From an uncultured Mailhella sp. (lineage in GTDB: Bacteria; Desulfobacterota; Desulfovibrionia; Desulfovibrionales; Desulfovibrionaceae): a stretch of 49,743 nt of DNA. The translations under genes were made by a program, and so were the position numbers. The notes beneath the pieces were generated by a model that was not told the DNA's origin, did not search any database, and saw only the letters and a program-made list of their open reading frames with translations. The stretch lies in the NCBI RefSeq assembly GCF_944324615.1, contig NZ_CALUWY010000017.1:1-49743 (forward strand), given 5' to 3'. The stretch's first letter is position 1. Every line of letters begins with the position of its first letter. Positions 7,960 to 16,775 of this stretch are shown piece after piece.

Positions 7960-9705
7960 TTACTTGCTCTTGCAGGAACGGTACTGCTGATAGTAGCGGG
8001 TATGCAGCAGTTCATGCGCCTTGTGGCTGTTGGGCTCGCCGAGGAATTCCTCGTAGAGGGCCTTGATTTCGGGGTTGTCGTGGCTTCTGCGCACGGGCAG
8101 ATTGCGGTCGTCCCGGTACAGGGCTTCGATGCGCAGGCGGGGCGTGTCGGCATCGAGATTGATGGGCTGACCGCCGCCGTTGATGCAGCCGCCGGGGCAG
8201 GCCATGATTTCAATGAAGTTCCAGCCTCGGGGGTTGCCTTCGCGGATCAGGTCGCAGACCTTGCGGGCGTTGGACAGACCGTGGGCAATGGCCACCTTGA
8301 GCTTCAGCGCGCCCTTGAAGTCCACTTCCGCCTCGCGGATGCCTTCCATGCCGCGCACGGCCTCAAGTTCCACAGGTTCCATTTCTTCGCCGGTGATGAC
8401 CTTGTAGGCCGTACGCACGGCCGCTTCCATCACGCCGCCGGTGGCGCCGAAAATGGTGCCTGCGCCGGAGCCGAGGCCCATGATGGGATCGAAGTCCTCT
8501 TCAGGCAGAGCGAAGAAGTTGATGTTGGCTTCCTTGATCATCTGTGCCAGTTCCGTGGTGGTGAGCACGATGTCGGTGTCGGCGTAGCCGCTGGCCGAAA
8601 GTTCGCGGCGACGGGCCTCGAACTTCTTGGCCGTGCAGGGCATGATGGACACGGACACGATCTTGGAAGGATCTATGCCCTGCTTCTGGGCATAGTACGT
8701 CTTGAGCATGGCGCCGAACATGGACTGCGGGCTCTTCGCAGTGGAGAGGTGGGGCAGAAGTTCGGGGTAGTAGAGTTCGATGAAGTTGATCCAGCCGGGA
8801 GAGCAGCTGGTGATCATGGGAAGCAGGCCGCCGTTTTTCACACGGCTGATGAGCTCGTGCCCTTCTTCCATGATGGTGAGGTCGGCCGACCAGTTGGTGT
8901 CGAACACCTTGTCGAAGCCGAGGCGGCGCAGGGCGCTGACCATCTGACCGGTGGCGATGTCGCCGGGCTTGCCGCCGAAGGGTTCGCTGATGGCCACACG
9001 CACGGAAGGAGCCGTCTGCACCATGACGAGCTTGTCGGGATCGCGCAGGGCCTGCCAGGCGCGGGAGATGTCGTCTTTAATGGTGATGGCGCCGGTGGGG
9101 CACACCTTGCGGCACTGACCGCAGAAGGTGCACGACACTTCACCGAGACCCAGGTTGAAGGCCGGGGTCACGCGGGCGTTCAGGCCGCGGTAGGCGAAGG
9201 AGTAGATGCTCACGCCCTGGACTTCGGCGCACATGCGCACGCAGCGGCCGCAGAGAATGCACTTGGCCGGTTCGCGCACGATGCAGGGGTTGCTTTCGTC
9301 CTTGGGCAGAGGTTCGTGGTTGTACTCGTAGCGCACGCGGCGGATGCCCAGGTTGTTGGCCACGGTCTGCAGTTCGCAGTTGCCGGAGCGGGAGCAGGAA
9401 AGGCAGTCCTTGGGGTGGTTGGCGAGCAGAAGTTCCACGATGTTTTCGCGCGCTTCCAGCACCTCGGGATCGTTGGTGAACACTTCCATGCCTTCGCTCA
9501 CCTTGGTGATGCAGGCGGGCATGAAGGAACGGGCCTTCGTCACCTTGCACACGCACACGCGGCACGCTCCGTCGGGACGCAGAAGCGGATGATGGCAGAG
9601 CGTGGGAATATTGATGCCGACAAGTTTCGCCGCTTCCAGAATGGTGGAGCCTGCGGGCGCGGCCACTTTCTGGCCGTCTATCGTCAGATTAACGGTATCG
9701 CTCAT
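7960..9705 (-). CDS. hndD: NAD(P)-linked [FeFe] hydrogenase, catalytic subunit
   Basis: The 581-residue subunit carries the H-cluster and makes or consumes H2. In order it has a [2Fe-2S] domain (Cys37, 48, 51, 65), a His-Cys3 [4Fe-4S] site (His97, Cys101, 104, 110), two [4Fe-4S] sites (Cys149-159 and Cys192-202), and then the H domain. H-cluster motifs are TSCSPGW (299-305), MPCTAKKFE (355-363) and EIMACPGGC (499-507). The last part of the protein is the small-subunit-like tail. It is third in an operon with hndA and hndC, which supports a cytoplasmic complex linking H2 to NAD(P) and probably ferredoxin. The first motif has Ser where the classic TSCCPGW has a second Cys. Confidence 0.95.
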   Translation of the reverse strand: MSDTVNLTIDGQKVAAPAGSTILEAAKLVGINIPTLCHHPLLRPDGACRVCVCKVTKARSFMPACITKVSEGMEVFTNDPEVLEARENIVELLLANHPKDCLSCSRSGNCELQTVANNLGIRRVRYEYNHEPLPKDESNPCIVREPAKCILCGRCVRMCAEVQGVSIYSFAYRGLNARVTPAFNLGLGEVSCTFCGQCRKVCPTGAITIKDDISRAWQALRDPDKLVMVQTAPSVRVAISEPFGGKPGDIATGQMVSALRRLGFDKVFDTNWSADLTIMEEGHELISRVKNGGLLPMITSCSPGWINFIELYYPELLPHLSTAKSPQSMFGAMLKTYYAQKQGIDPSKIVSVSIMPCTAKKFEARRRELSASGYADTDIVLTTTELAQMIKEANINFFALPEEDFDPIMGLGSGAGTIFGATGGVMEAAVRTAYKVITGEEMEPVELEAVRGMEGIREAEVDFKGALKLKVAIAHGLSNARKVCDLIREGNPRGWNFIEIMACPGGCINGGGQPINLDADTPRLRIEALYRDDRNLPVRRSHDNPEIKALYEEFLGEPNSHKAHELLHTRYYQQYRSCKSK

Positions 9706-9729
9706 GATGATTCTCCTCAGGAAGCCGGC

Positions 9730-11616
9730 TTACACGCGGCTGATGGCGCCGTGCTTGCACTTGTCCATGCAGGTGCCGCACTTGATGCACTTGTTGGGAT
9801 TGATCAGGTGGGGCTCGCGAACCTTGCCGGTGATGGCGCCCACGGGGCAGTTGCGCGCGCAGAGCGTGCAGCCCTTGCACTTTTCAGGATCAATCTTGTA
9901 TTGCAGGAGGTTGGTGCAGGTGCCGGCGGGGCACTTCTTGTCGTGAATATGGGCTTCATATTCCGAACGGAAGAAGCGCAGCGTGGACAGAACGGGGTTG
10001 GGAGCCGTCTGCCCCAGGGCGCAGAGGGAAGAGGTGCGCATGGTGTGGGCCAGGCGTTCCAGTTCCTCGATGTCGCCGTCGCGGCCTTCGCCGTTGCAGA
10101 TGCGTTCCAGAATTTCCAGCATGCGCTTGCTGCCTTCGCGGCAGGGGGTGCACTTGCCGCAGCTTTCAGCCTGCGTGAAGGTGAGGAAGAAGCGGGCGAG
10201 GTCCACCATGCAGGTGTCTTCGTCCACCACCACCAGACCGCCGGAACCCATCATGGCACCCGCTGCGGTGAGGGAATCGTAGTCCACGGGATTATCGAGC
10301 ATGGAGGCGGGCAGGCACGCGCCGGAAGGTCCGCCGATCTGCACGGCCTTGAAGGCCTTGTCGCCCTTGATGCCGGCGCAGATGTCGAAAATGATGTGGC
10401 GCATGGAAACGCCCATGGGTACTTCCACAAGGCCGGTGTTGCGCACCTTGCCGGTGACGGCGAAGATCTTGGTGCCCGGGGATTTTTCCGTGCCGTCCTG
10501 CCTGAAGGTGTCCGCACCCTTCAGAATGATGCGGGCGATGTTGGCGAAGGTTTCCACGTTGTTGAGCACCGTGGGCTTTTCCCACAGACCCTGCTTGGCG
10601 GGGAAGGGCGGACGCACGCGGGGCATGCCGCGCTTGCCTTCGATGGAGCGCATGAGGGCGGTTTCCTCGCCGCAGACGAAGGCGCCCGCGCCCTGCTTGA
10701 TCTTCAGATGGAAGCTGAAGCCGGAACCGAGGATGTTGTCGCCGATGAGGCCCAGGGCTTCGGCTTCGGCAAGGGCGATGCCGAGGCGCTTGATGGCCAG
10801 GGGATATTCGGCGCGCACATAGACGTAGCCTTCGCTTGCGCCCGTGGCCCATGCGCCGATGAGCATGCCTTCGATGACGGAGTTGGGGTCGCCTTCAAGG
10901 ACGGAACGGTCCATGAACGCGCCGGGGTCGCCTTCGTCGGCGTTGCAGAGCATGTACTTGGGTTCCGCCGTCTCGGCAGCCATGAACTTCCACTTGAGGC
11001 CCGTGGGGAAGCCGGCGCCGCCGCGGCCGCGCAGACCGGAGTTGTACACTTCCTCCAGCGTGGCTTCGCGGCCCATGGTGAGGGCCTTGGCTATGCCCTG
11101 ATAGCCGCCGTTGGCGATATATTCAAAAATGTTTTCCGGGTCGATGCGGCCGCAGTTGTGCAGCACCACGCGCTTCTGAAGGTTGTAGAAGAGCATGTCG
11201 CGGTAGCTGTGGCGCGGGGTCTTGCCGGTACGGCCCTGATAGTGCAGGCGTTCCACCGTCTTGCCTTCCAGCACGGTGGTCTTGATGAGCTCGTCGGCGT
11301 CTTCGGGCTTCACGCGGACATAGAAGATGCCGCCGGGGTAGAAGATGACCAGCGGGCCGAGTTCGCAGAAGCCGTGGCAGCCGGTGACCACGATGTTCAC
11401 GCGGTCATGCAGGTTGTTGTCGTCGATGGCCTTCTGCAGGGCGTCGCGCACGTTCATGCTGCCCGAGGAGGAGCAGCCGGTGCCGCCGCAGATGAGAATC
11501 TGGTACTTTTCCTCTTTTTTCCCGCGTTCGTAGTGGCGCAGATTCAGGAGAGGACGGGCTTCTTCCTGCAGCTTGGCAAGATCGTCAATGGAGTTGAGAC
11601 GTTTGAGTTCAAGCAT
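9730..11616 (-). CDS. hndC: NAD(P)-linked [FeFe] hydrogenase, flavin/NAD subunit
   Basis: The 628-residue NuoF-like subunit binds FMN and NAD(P). It starts with a thioredoxin-fold [2Fe-2S] domain (Cys43, 48, 80, 84). The nucleotide and flavin region follows, with the Gly-rich GLRGRGGAGFPTGLKW near 194-208, then an SLBB domain, then a [4Fe-4S] site around ESCGKCTPCREG. Two ferredoxin-type clusters close the protein (CKGCTLCARNCP and CIKCGTCMDKC). The N-terminal domain replaces the separate HndB protein of four-gene systems, so this complex matches three-subunit HydABC enzymes known to bifurcate electrons. It begins 13 bases after hndA, behind GAGAGGA. Confidence 0.94.
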   Translation of the reverse strand: MLELKRLNSIDDLAKLQEEARPLLNLRHYERGKKEEKYQILICGGTGCSSSGSMNVRDALQKAIDDNNLHDRVNIVVTGCHGFCELGPLVIFYPGGIFYVRVKPEDADELIKTTVLEGKTVERLHYQGRTGKTPRHSYRDMLFYNLQKRVVLHNCGRIDPENIFEYIANGGYQGIAKALTMGREATLEEVYNSGLRGRGGAGFPTGLKWKFMAAETAEPKYMLCNADEGDPGAFMDRSVLEGDPNSVIEGMLIGAWATGASEGYVYVRAEYPLAIKRLGIALAEAEALGLIGDNILGSGFSFHLKIKQGAGAFVCGEETALMRSIEGKRGMPRVRPPFPAKQGLWEKPTVLNNVETFANIARIILKGADTFRQDGTEKSPGTKIFAVTGKVRNTGLVEVPMGVSMRHIIFDICAGIKGDKAFKAVQIGGPSGACLPASMLDNPVDYDSLTAAGAMMGSGGLVVVDEDTCMVDLARFFLTFTQAESCGKCTPCREGSKRMLEILERICNGEGRDGDIEELERLAHTMRTSSLCALGQTAPNPVLSTLRFFRSEYEAHIHDKKCPAGTCTNLLQYKIDPEKCKGCTLCARNCPVGAITGKVREPHLINPNKCIKCGTCMDKCKHGAISRV

Positions 11617-11629
11617 ATCGTCCTCTCTT

Positions 11630-12115
11630 TTAGGCCAGGTAGCTGTCGAGGATACCGGGAATGTCGTCGGGGGTCAGGCGGCCGTGGGTGTTGTCGTTGA
11701 CCATCATGACCGGGGCAAGACCGCAGGCGCCGAGGCAGGCCACGGTTTCCAGCGTGAAGTTCAGATCCTTGGTGGTTTCACCGGGCTTGATGTCGAGGTG
11801 ATGGCTCACCGCCTCCAGAATGGAGGTGCCGCCGCGGACGTGGCAGGCCGTGCCCTGGCAGACGCGGACGATGTTCTTGCCGCGCGGGTTGAGGTGGAAC
11901 TGAGCATAGAAGGTGACCACGCCGAACACCTCCGCAACGGGGATGCGGAGTTCGGAAGCGATGGTTTCAAGCACTTCCTGCGGCAGATAGCCGTAAACAT
12001 CCTGCGCCTTCTGCAGAACGGGGATGAGCGCTCCCTTCGAGTTCTGCAGGTAGGGTTTCAGAATGTCCATGAGCGGAGCAAGGTCAATGGGGTTGGCCGT
12101 GCAGTTGCAAGACAT
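11630..12115 (-). CDS. hndA: NAD(P)-linked [FeFe] hydrogenase, NuoE-like subunit
   Basis: The 161-residue protein has a helical N-terminus and a thioredoxin-like [2Fe-2S] domain with Cys86, Cys91, Cys127 and Cys131, the usual NuoE/HndA spacing. It passes electrons within the complex to the flavin subunit. It is the first gene of hndA-hndC-hndD. The open frame runs about 50 codons further upstream, but AGGAGGAT sits 6 bases before the ATG at 12115 and the protein then starts MSCNCTANPIDLAPLM, as expected for the family. Confidence 0.93.
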   Translation of the reverse strand: MSCNCTANPIDLAPLMDILKPYLQNSKGALIPVLQKAQDVYGYLPQEVLETIASELRIPVAEVFGVVTFYAQFHLNPRGKNIVRVCQGTACHVRGGTSILEAVSHHLDIKPGETTKDLNFTLETVACLGACGLAPVMMVNDNTHGRLTPDDIPGILDSYLA

Positions 12116-12302
12116 GTTGGTATCCTCCTGGTACGATCCTGAATCCGGCGCGTCTTCCCAACAGCGCCAGGGGTATGCGAAAGCTCCCCTTGCGGGGATG
12201 GTCCGGAACGGGAAACGGCGTTGCCCGGACTCTGCCGGACAGGGGCGTCTTCCGTGGTACCGTCGCCTCACGGAGCGGCGGGCCTTCCGGAAAAGGGGCG
12301 GG

Positions 12303-13280
12303 CTACCTGGAAAGGCCCGCTGCCTTGAGCGTTGCGTCTTCCTCCGCCCAGGCTTCGGAAAGAAAGGCTTTCGCCTCCTCTCGCGCCTTCAGAACGGGGG
12401 CGACGGAAAAGTGTTCCAGTGTCTTCAGAAAGTCTTCGCTTCCGGCGGCTTTTTCAAAGGCCGCGCAGAGGCGGTTCAGCGTTTCTTCCGGCACGTTCTT
12501 CGGGGCCAGCAGGAAGAAGGAGGCGTCGCCCCGGCCCGGATCGGCAAAGCCTCCGTCGGCAAGGGTAGGTACCTGCGGCAGGGTAACCGGCCTTGTTCCG
12601 GCAAGAATCATAAGAGGGAAAAGCTGCCCCTGACGTATGCGGGGCAGCGCCCCGCTCGCGGCGGCGTCCACATGGCCCCCCAGAAGGGCGGTTTCGGCCT
12701 CTCCCGGCCCTCCGAAGGGAATGAAGCGCCACGAGAGCGACGGATCCTTCGCGGTCATCATGACCAGAGCCGTGTGGGAGGGGCTGCCCAGTCCGGGAAT
12801 GCCTATGCGCATGCTGCCCCGGCTTTTCCGCGTCGCCTCCAGAAAGGACGCCATGTCCCGCCATGGAGCGTCCGGACGGGTGACCAGCACGGGCGAGGCC
12901 TGACCGAAGACAAGCAGCGGTTCCACATCGCGGAGCGGGTCATAGGAAACGGGATTTCTGCGGGGAAGGAAGATCAGCGCGTTGCCCGCGCAGGCGGCAA
13001 GGCATGAACCGTCCGCCCGGGCTTTAGCAAGCTGGGCCACGGCCGTCGTGCCCGCGCCGCTTGCCGTATTCTGGACGATGATGTCCACGCCGAGTTCTTT
13101 TTCCGCCCCGCGGGCCAGCGCACGGGCGGCGCCGTCAAGCGCACTGCCCGGACTGAAGGCGACGATGAGCCGCATGCTCCCCTTTCCTGCAAGAGCCTGC
13201 GATGCGGGAAACGCGACAGGCAGAGCACAGAAAAGAAGCCATGCCGCGATACGGAAAAAGTGTGACATACGCCATTTCAT
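12303..13280 (-). CDS. TctC/Bug-family periplasmic solute-binding protein
   Basis: The 325-residue protein starts with a signal peptide (basic MKWRMSHFFR, hydrophobic to about residue 25, probable cleavage after SQALA). The mature part opens with RLIVAFSPGSALDGAARALA, the typical Bug-family P-loop-like start, and later has the VPTLADGG stretch. It should deliver an organic acid to the TctA/TctB permease encoded directly upstream on the same strand. The start is a judgement: a Met 12 codons earlier is possible, but this ATG gives the cleaner signal sequence. A hairpin GCGGGC/GCCCGC overlaps the stop. The ligand is unknown. Confidence 0.87.
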   Translation of the reverse strand: MKWRMSHFFRIAAWLLFCALPVAFPASQALAGKGSMRLIVAFSPGSALDGAARALARGAEKELGVDIIVQNTASGAGTTAVAQLAKARADGSCLAACAGNALIFLPRRNPVSYDPLRDVEPLLVFGQASPVLVTRPDAPWRDMASFLEATRKSRGSMRIGIPGLGSPSHTALVMMTAKDPSLSWRFIPFGGPGEAETALLGGHVDAAASGALPRIRQGQLFPLMILAGTRPVTLPQVPTLADGGFADPGRGDASFFLLAPKNVPEETLNRLCAAFEKAAGSEDFLKTLEHFSVAPVLKAREEAKAFLSEAWAEEDATLKAAGLSR

Positions 13281-13462
13281 GATGAGTATCTCTACAAGGA
13301 AAAAGGAAATGAGCAAGCATAAAAAATTTTTTCACATAACAGATTTTGAAATGTTTATCTAACCTGCCATATTTATAAAATTTTTACAAGATGATGTTCA
13401 TTGAGCATTCAATCAGTCCCAGGAAAGGAATGCCGGAATTGTGGCATGGCGCTGCGGGGAGA
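13281..13462 (-). promoter_or_regulatory. AT-rich leader between tctA and tctC
   Basis: This gap is strikingly AT-rich compared with its neighbours, especially 13310-13395, and includes AAAAAATTTTTT at 13321-13332. The usual TctC gene is instead separated here from its permease genes, so a separate promoter or an RNA-processing site that raises binding-protein expression is likely. I could not fix a convincing -35/-10 pair. Confidence 0.35.
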
Positions 13463-14854
13463 CTACCAGTAGGAAAACAGCGTCTGAAGAAGGTGCGTTT
13501 CCAGGCGCGGGCCGAGCACGAAGGCGAGCACCAGCGGCGCGGGGGAACAGCCCTGCCTTTTGAGAAAAACGGCGAGCAGGCCGAAAGCGAGGCACTGCAC
13601 CGGGCCGGCAAGGCCGTCGGCCCCCACATAGGAACCGGTGAGGCAGAGCAGGAGGATGACGGGCCAGAGCAGGCGGAAGGGCAGGCGGGCGAGGCGGGCC
13701 CAGAAACCGGCAAGGCCGAGGCCCATGGCGAGCAGCAGCATATTGCCGATGATGAGGCAGAAGAAGAATCCCTGATAGAAATCGGGCTGTTCCTGCGGCA
13801 GGGAGGGGCCGGGCACCACGCCCATGACGGTGAGTGCGCCGAGCAGGGCCGCCATGATGGGGTTGGTGGGCAGGCCGAGCAGCAGCAGCGGGGCAAACGA
13901 GGCCATGGCTGCGGCGTTGTTGGAGGCTTCCGGCCCGGCAAGGCCTTCCCAGGCGCCGCGGCCGAAGTCTTCCGGGTGACGGCTCAGGCGCTTTTCCAGC
14001 GCGTGGGAGGCAAAGCTTGCGGTCACGCCCGCCCCGCAGGGAACAAGCCCTGTGAGAAAGCCGAGCAGGGTGCCGCGCAGGGCCGCCATGGCGGCGGAGA
14101 GGCGGCGCAGGGGAGGAGCGGCAGGGGCCTCCTGTTCCGGTCCCCGTCTTTCGGGCTGGAGAAGCGCGTTCAGCAGATCGCCCAGGCCGAAGAGGCCGAG
14201 CAGAAGGGCGGTGAGTTCCACCCCTCCGGAAAGCAGGGGGGAACCGAAGGTGAGGCGCGCGGTGCCGTACACGGGGTCCATGCCGGGCAGGGCGAGGGCA
14301 AGGCCGAGGAAGATCATGCAGAGGTTGCGCCTTGCCCCGCCGGGACTTGTGAAGGCGACAAGGGCGAGCGCGCCCGCCATGACGGCCGCGCGTCCCGACG
14401 GCCCGAAGAAAAGGGCGGCTCTGGAGAGCGCGGGGGCAAGCAGCGCCATGCCGAGGCAGGCGAGGGTGCCCCCCGTGAAGGAGGCGAGGGTTGCGGCGGC
14501 AAGGGCCTGTTTCGCCTTTCCGGCAAGGGCCAGGGGGCGTCCTTCAAAAAGGGTGGCCACGGCGTCGGCCTCTCCGGGAATGCCCATGAGTATGGAGGTG
14601 ACGGCCCCGCCGTATTTGGCCCCGTAGAAGATGCCCGCCAGCAGGGAAATGCCGGGCAGAGGATCGAGGGTATAGACCAGCGGAAAGAGCAGGGCCATGG
14701 CCGCCGGCGGCCCGAAGCCCGGCAGAACGCCCACGGCCATGCCGGCAAAGACGCCGATGAACACCAGAAGCCACAGCGAGGGGGAGAGCGGAAACGCGCA
14801 GAGCGCGGCCCACGCCTGGGAAGCAAGGGAAGGATCGACGGCGGAAACGTCCAT
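13463..14854 (-). CDS. TctA-family large permease subunit
   Basis: The 463-residue membrane protein has about a dozen hydrophobic segments. The TctA signature is visible near residues 36-50 ([21 protein letters not shown]), followed by [20 protein letters not shown] and, in the second half, a matching [13 protein letters not shown] and [14 protein letters not shown]. It is the transporting subunit of a Na+- or H+-driven tripartite tricarboxylate carrier. The ATG at 14854 is one base after the tctB stop and has AGGAG 6 bases upstream. At 463 residues it is a little shorter than the roughly 500 typical of the family, and alanine-rich. Confidence 0.9.
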   Translation of the reverse strand: MDVSAVDPSLASQAWAALCAFPLSPSLWLLVFIGVFAGMAVGVLPGFGPPAAMALLFPLVYTLDPLPGISLLAGIFYGAKYGGAVTSILMGIPGEADAVATLFEGRPLALAGKAKQALAAATLASFTGGTLACLGMALLAPALSRAALFFGPSGRAAVMAGALALVAFTSPGGARRNLCMIFLGLALALPGMDPVYGTARLTFGSPLLSGGVELTALLLGLFGLGDLLNALLQPERRGPEQEAPAAPPLRRLSAAMAALRGTLLGFLTGLVPCGAGVTASFASHALEKRLSRHPEDFGRGAWEGLAGPEASNNAAAMASFAPLLLLGLPTNPIMAALLGALTVMGVVPGPSLPQEQPDFYQGFFFCLIIGNMLLLAMGLGLAGFWARLARLPFRLLWPVILLLCLTGSYVGADGLAGPVQCLAFGLLAVFLKRQGCSPAPLVLAFVLGPRLETHLLQTLFSYW

Positions 14855-14855
14855 G

Positions 14856-15308
14856 TCAGGCTCCTGAAAGCATGGTCCACAGGAAGCCTTCCGGCATGGG
14901 CCATTGCAGAAGGTGAACCATGCCCGCCTCAAGCACAAGGCACAGCAGGGCGGGAATGAGCAGACTTTCCTTTAAAGAACAGCCCGCGCTTTTCATGGCG
15001 CAGAAGCCGGAAAGCAGGGTGGCCGCCATCCAGCCTGCGGGCAGAAGCAGCATGATCCAGAGCAGGGAGGAGAAGACAAGTCCGAGGCAGGGGCGGACGG
15101 CGGCCGGGGCATGGGCAGGCTTCTGCCCGGGACCGGGGAAAAGCACGGCGCAGAGAAGAAGCCCCGCCCCCGTGAGACGGGCCCACAGCCCCGGGCCGGG
15201 CATGCCGTCGGAAAGTGCGGGAGGGGAAAAGAGCAGCGCGCATGCCCCGGCAAGGGCAAGGACGGCGCGGAGGGCGTGACGGTGGAATATCGGATGAAGC
15301 GGTGTCAT
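14856..15308 (-). CDS. TctB-family small permease subunit
   Basis: The 150-residue protein has four hydrophobic segments (about 13-33, 42-56, 75-110 and 120-137), as expected for TctB, the poorly conserved small membrane subunit of tripartite tricarboxylate carriers. Assignment rests mainly on topology and on its place directly before tctA. The start MTPLHPIFHRH was chosen because the frame upstream runs into the divergent infA promoter region. No strong ribosome site is visible, so translation may be weak or the start may differ. Confidence 0.75.
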   Translation of the reverse strand: MTPLHPIFHRHALRAVLALAGACALLFSPPALSDGMPGPGLWARLTGAGLLLCAVLFPGPGQKPAHAPAAVRPCLGLVFSSLLWIMLLLPAGWMAATLLSGFCAMKSAGCSLKESLLIPALLCLVLEAGMVHLLQWPMPEGFLWTMLSGA

Positions 15309-15474
15309 TGCGACGCAGACTGTTTGAGGAAGAAGAGGATTTTGGTGCGAAGCAGAGTATAAGGAAGAAGAAAAAGATGGGCAACGGCGGGGAAAGCGGG
15401 CTCCGGGGCCGAGTTTTTCTTGACAGCGGCGGCATATTCGGGGAAGGTGTCTCGATAGTTTTTTTGGAGGAACC

Positions 15475-15693
15475 ATGCCTAAAGAAGACGCCATAGAAGT
15501 GGACGGCATCGTGGAAGAAGCCCTTCCCAATGCCATGTTCCGCGTGAAGCTGGAAAACGGCCATGAAGTGCTTTCCCATATTTCCGGGAAGATGCGTAAA
15601 TTCTACATCCGCATTTTGCCCGGCGACCGTGTGAAGGTGGAGCTTTCGCCCTACGATCTCACCCGCGGCCGTATTACCTACCGCATGAAGTAG
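15475..15693 (+). CDS. infA: Translation initiation factor IF-1
   Basis: The 72-residue protein is a single S1/OB-fold domain that binds the A site of the 30S subunit during initiation. The sequence shows the family hallmarks: [34 protein letters not shown] and a closing [14 protein letters not shown] lies 5 bases before the ATG. A TTGACA stands at 15420-15425, but no convincing -10 lies at the right distance. The gene heads a plus-strand run with DUF4911 and lemA. Confidence 0.97.
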   Translation: MPKEDAIEVDGIVEEALPNAMFRVKLENGHEVLSHISGKMRKFYIRILPGDRVKVELSPYDLTRGRITYRMK

Positions 15694-15694
15694 A

Positions 15695-16063
15695 ATGTCC
15701 GCCTTCGACTCCCCCACACCGGAGGAGTGCCACTCCGAGCGGAATTTCCGCCCGGGCGGCGCAAGGCGGCGAAAGCCCGTACGGCTTCCCGCCGCCGGCG
15801 CATCACAGATGCTGCTGATCCGTATTGCTCCAGGTGATACGGGTCTTTTTCGTTATCTTCTGGAAGGCGGGGGCGGGCACCTTGCCATGCTTACGGTGCT
15901 CGACCCGAAGAAGGCCCTGTTCAAGCTGCTTTTTTCTCCCCATCAGAGAGAGGAGCTTTTCGAGCTTCTGCAGGGCATGAAGCAGACCGTGCCGTTTGAA
16001 ATGGCCGACTGGCCGTTTCAGACGCAGTCGCCGGAAACGGCAGGGAAGGAGGATCCCGCATGA
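15695..16063 (+). CDS. DUF4911 family protein
   Basis: The 122-residue cytoplasmic protein has a DUF4911-like core (about 39-95: LLIRIAPGDTGLFRYLLEGG through HLAMLTVLDPKK and a helix with EELFELLQGM). The family has no known role. Its ATG lies one base after the infA stop and its stop overlaps the lemA start (ATGA), so the three are co-transcribed and translationally coupled. The first 38 residues are Arg/Pro-rich and not part of the domain. An internal start at MLLIRIAPGD is possible. Confidence 0.75.
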   Translation: MSAFDSPTPEECHSERNFRPGGARRRKPVRLPAAGASQMLLIRIAPGDTGLFRYLLEGGGGHLAMLTVLDPKKALFKLLFSPHQREELFELLQGMKQTVPFEMADWPFQTQSPETAGKEDPA

Positions 16064-16623
16064 TGACCGCCGTTGTCGTCGCCGTCATTGCGCTGGCTCT
16101 GGTGCTGGCGCTCATTCTTCTTCACAACGCCATGGTGCGCGGCCGCAATCTGGCGGAAGAGGCGTGGAGCGGCATCAACGTGCAGCTGCGGCGCAGGCAT
16201 GATCTTGTGCCGCTGCTCATAAGCGCGGTTCAGGGCTATGCCCGCCATGAGAAGGACGTGCTCGACGCCGTGGCCGGCGCGCGGGAGCAGGGCATGAAGG
16301 TTTCCGGCGGCAGCGCCCATGACGTGGGCGAGGCGGAAAAGGGCCTTTCCCTTGCCCTCGGCCGCCTCATGGCCGTGGCGGAAGCCTATCCCGAGCTCAA
16401 GGCCAGCGAAAACTTTCTGCATCTTCAGCGCACCCTTGCCGAGCTGGAAAACGATATTCAGATGGCCCGGCGCTATTACAACGGCACCGTGCGCGAGCAG
16501 AACAACCGCATCATGCAGTTCCCCGGCAATCTCGTGGCCGGGCGTTTCGGCTTTGAACCCATGGAATATTTCGAGCTTTCCAGCGAAAAAGAGGCGGAAG
16601 CGCCCCGGGGCTATCCCGGATAG
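16060..16623 (+). CDS. lemA: LemA family protein
   Basis: The 187-residue protein has one N-terminal membrane helix (about 3-22), followed by an alpha-helical cytoplasmic or periplasmic bundle. Signatures are LAEEAWSGINVQLRRRHDLVPLLI near residue 31, AYPELKASENFLHLQ and ARRYYNGTVREQNNRIMQFPGN. LemA proteins are widespread and their role in bacteria is not settled. They are very often next to a DUF2207 membrane protein, as here. The start overlaps the DUF4911 stop. Confidence 0.93.
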   Translation: MMTAVVVAVIALALVLALILLHNAMVRGRNLAEEAWSGINVQLRRRHDLVPLLISAVQGYARHEKDVLDAVAGAREQGMKVSGGSAHDVGEAEKGLSLALGRLMAVAEAYPELKASENFLHLQRTLAELENDIQMARRYYNGTVREQNNRIMQFPGNLVAGRFGFEPMEYFELSSEKEAEAPRGYPG

Positions 16624-16699
16624 CCTGCAGGGAAAGCGTCGTTGCATCCGGAGCGCCGGATAGATGACGTTCTGTTCCGCGTGACCGGAAGCATGTTCA

Positions 16700-16732
16700 G
16701 GAGGGGGAGAAGCGTCGCTTCTTCCCCTTTTT
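16700..16732 (+). terminator. Terminator after infA-DUF4911-lemA
   Basis: GGGGGAGAAGCG pairs with CGCTTCTTCCCC with one G-U pair, followed by TTTTT at 16728-16732. It lies 80 bases past lemA, so the DUF2207 gene is probably a separate unit or read by partial readthrough. Confidence 0.75.
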
Positions 16733-16775
16733 CGTACCGGACGGAAAGGCATGCCGGAGCATGCCGGGAGGAGAG

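Noticed and set aside
7573..11700. A 1375-codon open frame on the plus strand across the hydrogenase operon
   Set aside because: It is antisense to hndD and hndC, whose protein motifs are unambiguous. Its translation is a His/Ala/Gly-rich repeat of antisense type with no domain.
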